From Eubacterium sp. (GTDB lineage Bacteria > Bacillota > Clostridia > Lachnospirales > Lachnospiraceae), in assembly GCA_021769425.1 (NCBI GenBank), contig JAETSX010000011.1, forward strand, positions 1-64,000: a stretch of 64,000 nt of DNA, in the 5' to 3' direction. This document shows positions 62,447-64,000 of this stretch, piece after piece (positions within the stretch are counted from its first letter, which is position 1; each line of letters begins with the position of its first letter). The notes beneath the pieces are model-generated. The model was not told where the DNA came from and searched no databases. It saw nothing but the letters and a program-made list of their open reading frames with translations. A program made the position numbers and the translations under genes.

Positions 62447-62978
62447 TCCTTGGTATCCTCCTTATGCTTGCTGACTTTGATAGTTCCGATTGCGCCATCT
62501 TCAACGCATATCCGAAAACCCCGTTTCTAAAATGTGAAGCAAGATTTTCGTTTTCTGCAATTTCTGTTATGGCCTATGCCCATTCTACCATGTAGTTTTT
62601 CCCATTACAAGTAAATTGCAAAGTTATTTGCCGATCCAGAACAGAGTGGGCAAGCCCACATCAACTCCCCCTGCCCCTCAATTCCCCAGGGATTGCGCAC
62701 TTTGCGCGCCGAGCACATTTGCGAAGCAATATCTACCTCTTGTGCGAGTACCCTCGCTTTGCTGGGGCAGACTCTGCGCATCCTCGCGGAACGATATCGG
62801 CCTGTGACCCTGCAGCGCAGTGCACGGCCCAGGAATAAACAGTAACGAAAGATTCACTGACAACGCTAAAAACTGCCGAAAGCGTAACCTTCCGGCAGTT
62901 CTTATCTTAAGAATTGTAAAAAAATGCTGCAACTCTGTACTTCCTTCTGGAATATCCAACAACTTCATTCCTATATCC
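62447..62978. other. 532-base intergenic region between purO and cheV
   Basis: It contains the terminator after cheV, a GC-rich stretch (62640-62840) with a small hairpin GTGGGC/GCCCAC, and no credible gene on either strand. The purO promoter should be near 62500-62600, but no clear boxes were found. Confidence 0.5.
62869..62902 (-). terminator. Terminator after cheV
   Basis: Minus strand AACTGCCGGAAGG-TTACG-CTTTCGGCAGTTTTTAG: an 8 bp core stem AACTGCCG/CGGCAGTT and a T run. Confidence 0.78.
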
Positions 62979-63905
62979 TTATCCCTGCCTCTGCTCCAGC
63001 AGTTCTTTTCTTTTGTCCAGAAGTTCATCAATTGCACTGACCAGTTTGCCGATTTCCGGCTTAGTAAGCTGAGCGTCTGCGCCAAGCATCTCACCCTTAC
63101 GTCTCATTTCTTCATTTACCAGAGATGAGAAAATGACAACCGGAATATGCTTAAGTTCATCGTCTTCTTTGATCAGCTTAGTCAGACGATGTCCATCCAT
63201 CAGCGGCATCTCAATATCTGTAATTACCATATGTACTTTGTCATCCAGCTCTCCTGCCTTGCGGAACTCGTTGAGTTTATCCCACAGCTCCTGTCCGTTG
63301 TTATTGACATTCAGCTTGGTATATCCTGACTTCTTCAGGCAGTCCGTAATCAATTTGGACAGCAATGGAGAATCCTCTGCCACCATAATCGGAGAATCGC
63401 TTCTGTTGCGCTCGTCCAGATTCTCCAGATCAGACACCTGCAGTCCTGTTTCCGGACTGATATCCGTTACAATCTTCTCAAAGTCCAGAATTACAATCAG
63501 CCGATCTTCCAGCTTAATCACTCCGGTGGACACACCGTTCTCTTCAATATTAATCGTAGCGTCAGGGGTAATGATATCTGCCCAGGAAAGTCTGTGAATG
63601 CCGCATACCTCATCCACATGGAACGCAATGTTCAGTTTATTAAAATTCGTAATAATAAATAAGCCGTCTCTGTCAATATCTGGAAGCCCCAGGCAATTGC
63701 GCAGATTAATTACACTTATCATGGTATCTCTTGGCATAAATATACCTTCCACACTTGGATGTGCATTAGGAATCGGAGTAACGGGCTGATATGTCAAAAT
63801 TTCCCGTATTTTCGCTACATTGATACCGTAATGATTTCCAGCTAATGTAAATTCTAAAACCTCCAGCTCATTTGTGCCATTCTCCAAAAGAATATTTGTA
63901 TCCAT
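62979..63905 (-). CDS. cheV: Chemotaxis coupling protein CheV (CheW-receiver fusion)
   Basis: 308 residues. The CheW-like domain (about 15-155: LEVLEFTLAGNHYGINVAKI, RDTMISVINLRNCLG) is followed by a receiver (about 175-300) with VAEDSPLL, phospho-acceptor Asp in MVITDIEMPLMDG, SSLV and the Lys in TKPE. It couples receptors to CheA and adapts by phosphorylation; the chemoreceptor at 42937-44661 is a possible partner. The start at 63905 follows GGAGAGGAG. Confidence 0.95.
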   Translation of the reverse strand: MDTNILLENGTNELEVLEFTLAGNHYGINVAKIREILTYQPVTPIPNAHPSVEGIFMPRDTMISVINLRNCLGLPDIDRDGLFIITNFNKLNIAFHVDEVCGIHRLSWADIITPDATINIEENGVSTGVIKLEDRLIVILDFEKIVTDISPETGLQVSDLENLDERNRSDSPIMVAEDSPLLSKLITDCLKKSGYTKLNVNNNGQELWDKLNEFRKAGELDDKVHMVITDIEMPLMDGHRLTKLIKEDDELKHIPVVIFSSLVNEEMRRKGEMLGADAQLTKPEIGKLVSAIDELLDKRKELLEQRQG

Positions 63906-63965
63906 AATAGTAACTCGCTCCTCTCCGGTATATTTCCGTGCAATATTCAAACATGCTTTGCCTAC

Positions 63966-63974
63966 ATTATAGCA
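63966..63974 (-). promoter_or_regulatory. Extended -10 promoter of cheV
   Basis: Minus strand TGCTATAAT, 60 bases upstream of the start. No -35 box is evident. The same TGTGCTATA core is found in front of rplS and the toxin genes. Confidence 0.5.
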
Positions 63975-64000
63975 CATACTTTCTGAAAAATATATAATAT

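Noticed and set aside
62640-62840. Structured non-coding RNA in the GC-rich gap before purO
   Set aside because: Only one short hairpin and no promoter or terminator pair around it.

Overview
The window is a bacterial chromosome segment from a Gram-positive, anaerobic Clostridia, most likely a gut Lachnospiraceae. The evidence is gene content and order: a pyruvate:ferredoxin oxidoreductase (nifJ), the block ylxM-ffh-rpsP-khpA-rimM-trmD-rplS-lepB-rbgA-lepB-rnhB, the block yceD-rpmF-plsX-acpP-rnc-smc-ftsY, acetate kinase, a stand-alone AICAR transformylase beside a PurO-type IMP cyclohydrolase, and AGGAGG ribosome sites. Genus assignment is inference.

Layout. 1-10.5 kb: signalling genes (GHKL kinase with an unclear N-terminus, GGDEF cyclase, GGDEF/EAL protein), nifJ and an ABC-F ATPase. 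10.5-24.7 kb: an AT-rich accessory island bounded by transposase remnants (IS256-like at 11 kb, IS1380-like at 23.3-24.5 kb). It holds a complete agr-type quorum-sensing locus, including a 49-residue AgrD that is easy to miss, and next to it a RiPP cluster. The RiPP cluster consists of a 60-residue Ala/Pro-rich precursor ending in KWC, an M50 membrane protease, two PqqD-like proteins, a cobalamin-binding radical SAM enzyme and a SPASM radical SAM enzyme. A divergent YtrA-type GntR regulator with a two-gene ABC transporter follows. I cannot match this combination to a RiPP class I know; it is the best candidate for an undescribed system. 24.8-38.1 kb: core genes. 38.1-42.9 kb: a 4.8 kb integrative element bounded by exact 16 bp direct repeats, carrying a frameshifted integrase, a small XRE regulator, a holin-like type I toxin with its antisense RNA and several unknown genes. 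42.9-64 kb: core genes (chemoreceptor, ilvA, ftsY, smc, rnc, acpP, plsX, rpmF, ackA, MATE pump, tmcAL, DedA, purine genes, cheV).

How the parts may work together: in the island, AgrB would process AgrD to a cyclic peptide sensed by the GHKL kinase and relayed to the LytTR regulator, possibly onto direct repeats in front of agrD. The RiPP enzymes would modify and cut the precursor, and the GntR-controlled ABC transporter may export it or give immunity. These links rest on adjacency only.

The intergenic regions of the core are crowded with short dispersed repeats: an 84 bp family (3.1, 27.0 and 56.3 kb), elements bounded by GTAACAGT inverted ends (34.1, 53.6 kb), a 302 bp element with 25 bp inverted ends (27.5 kb) with partial relatives at 59.1 and 60.1 kb whose hairpins differ by paired changes, two minisatellites (36 bp and 39 bp units), and a run of five perfect stem-loops in front of rnc. 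Several of these repeats contain the stop codon of the neighbouring gene. No tRNA, rRNA or CRISPR array was seen.
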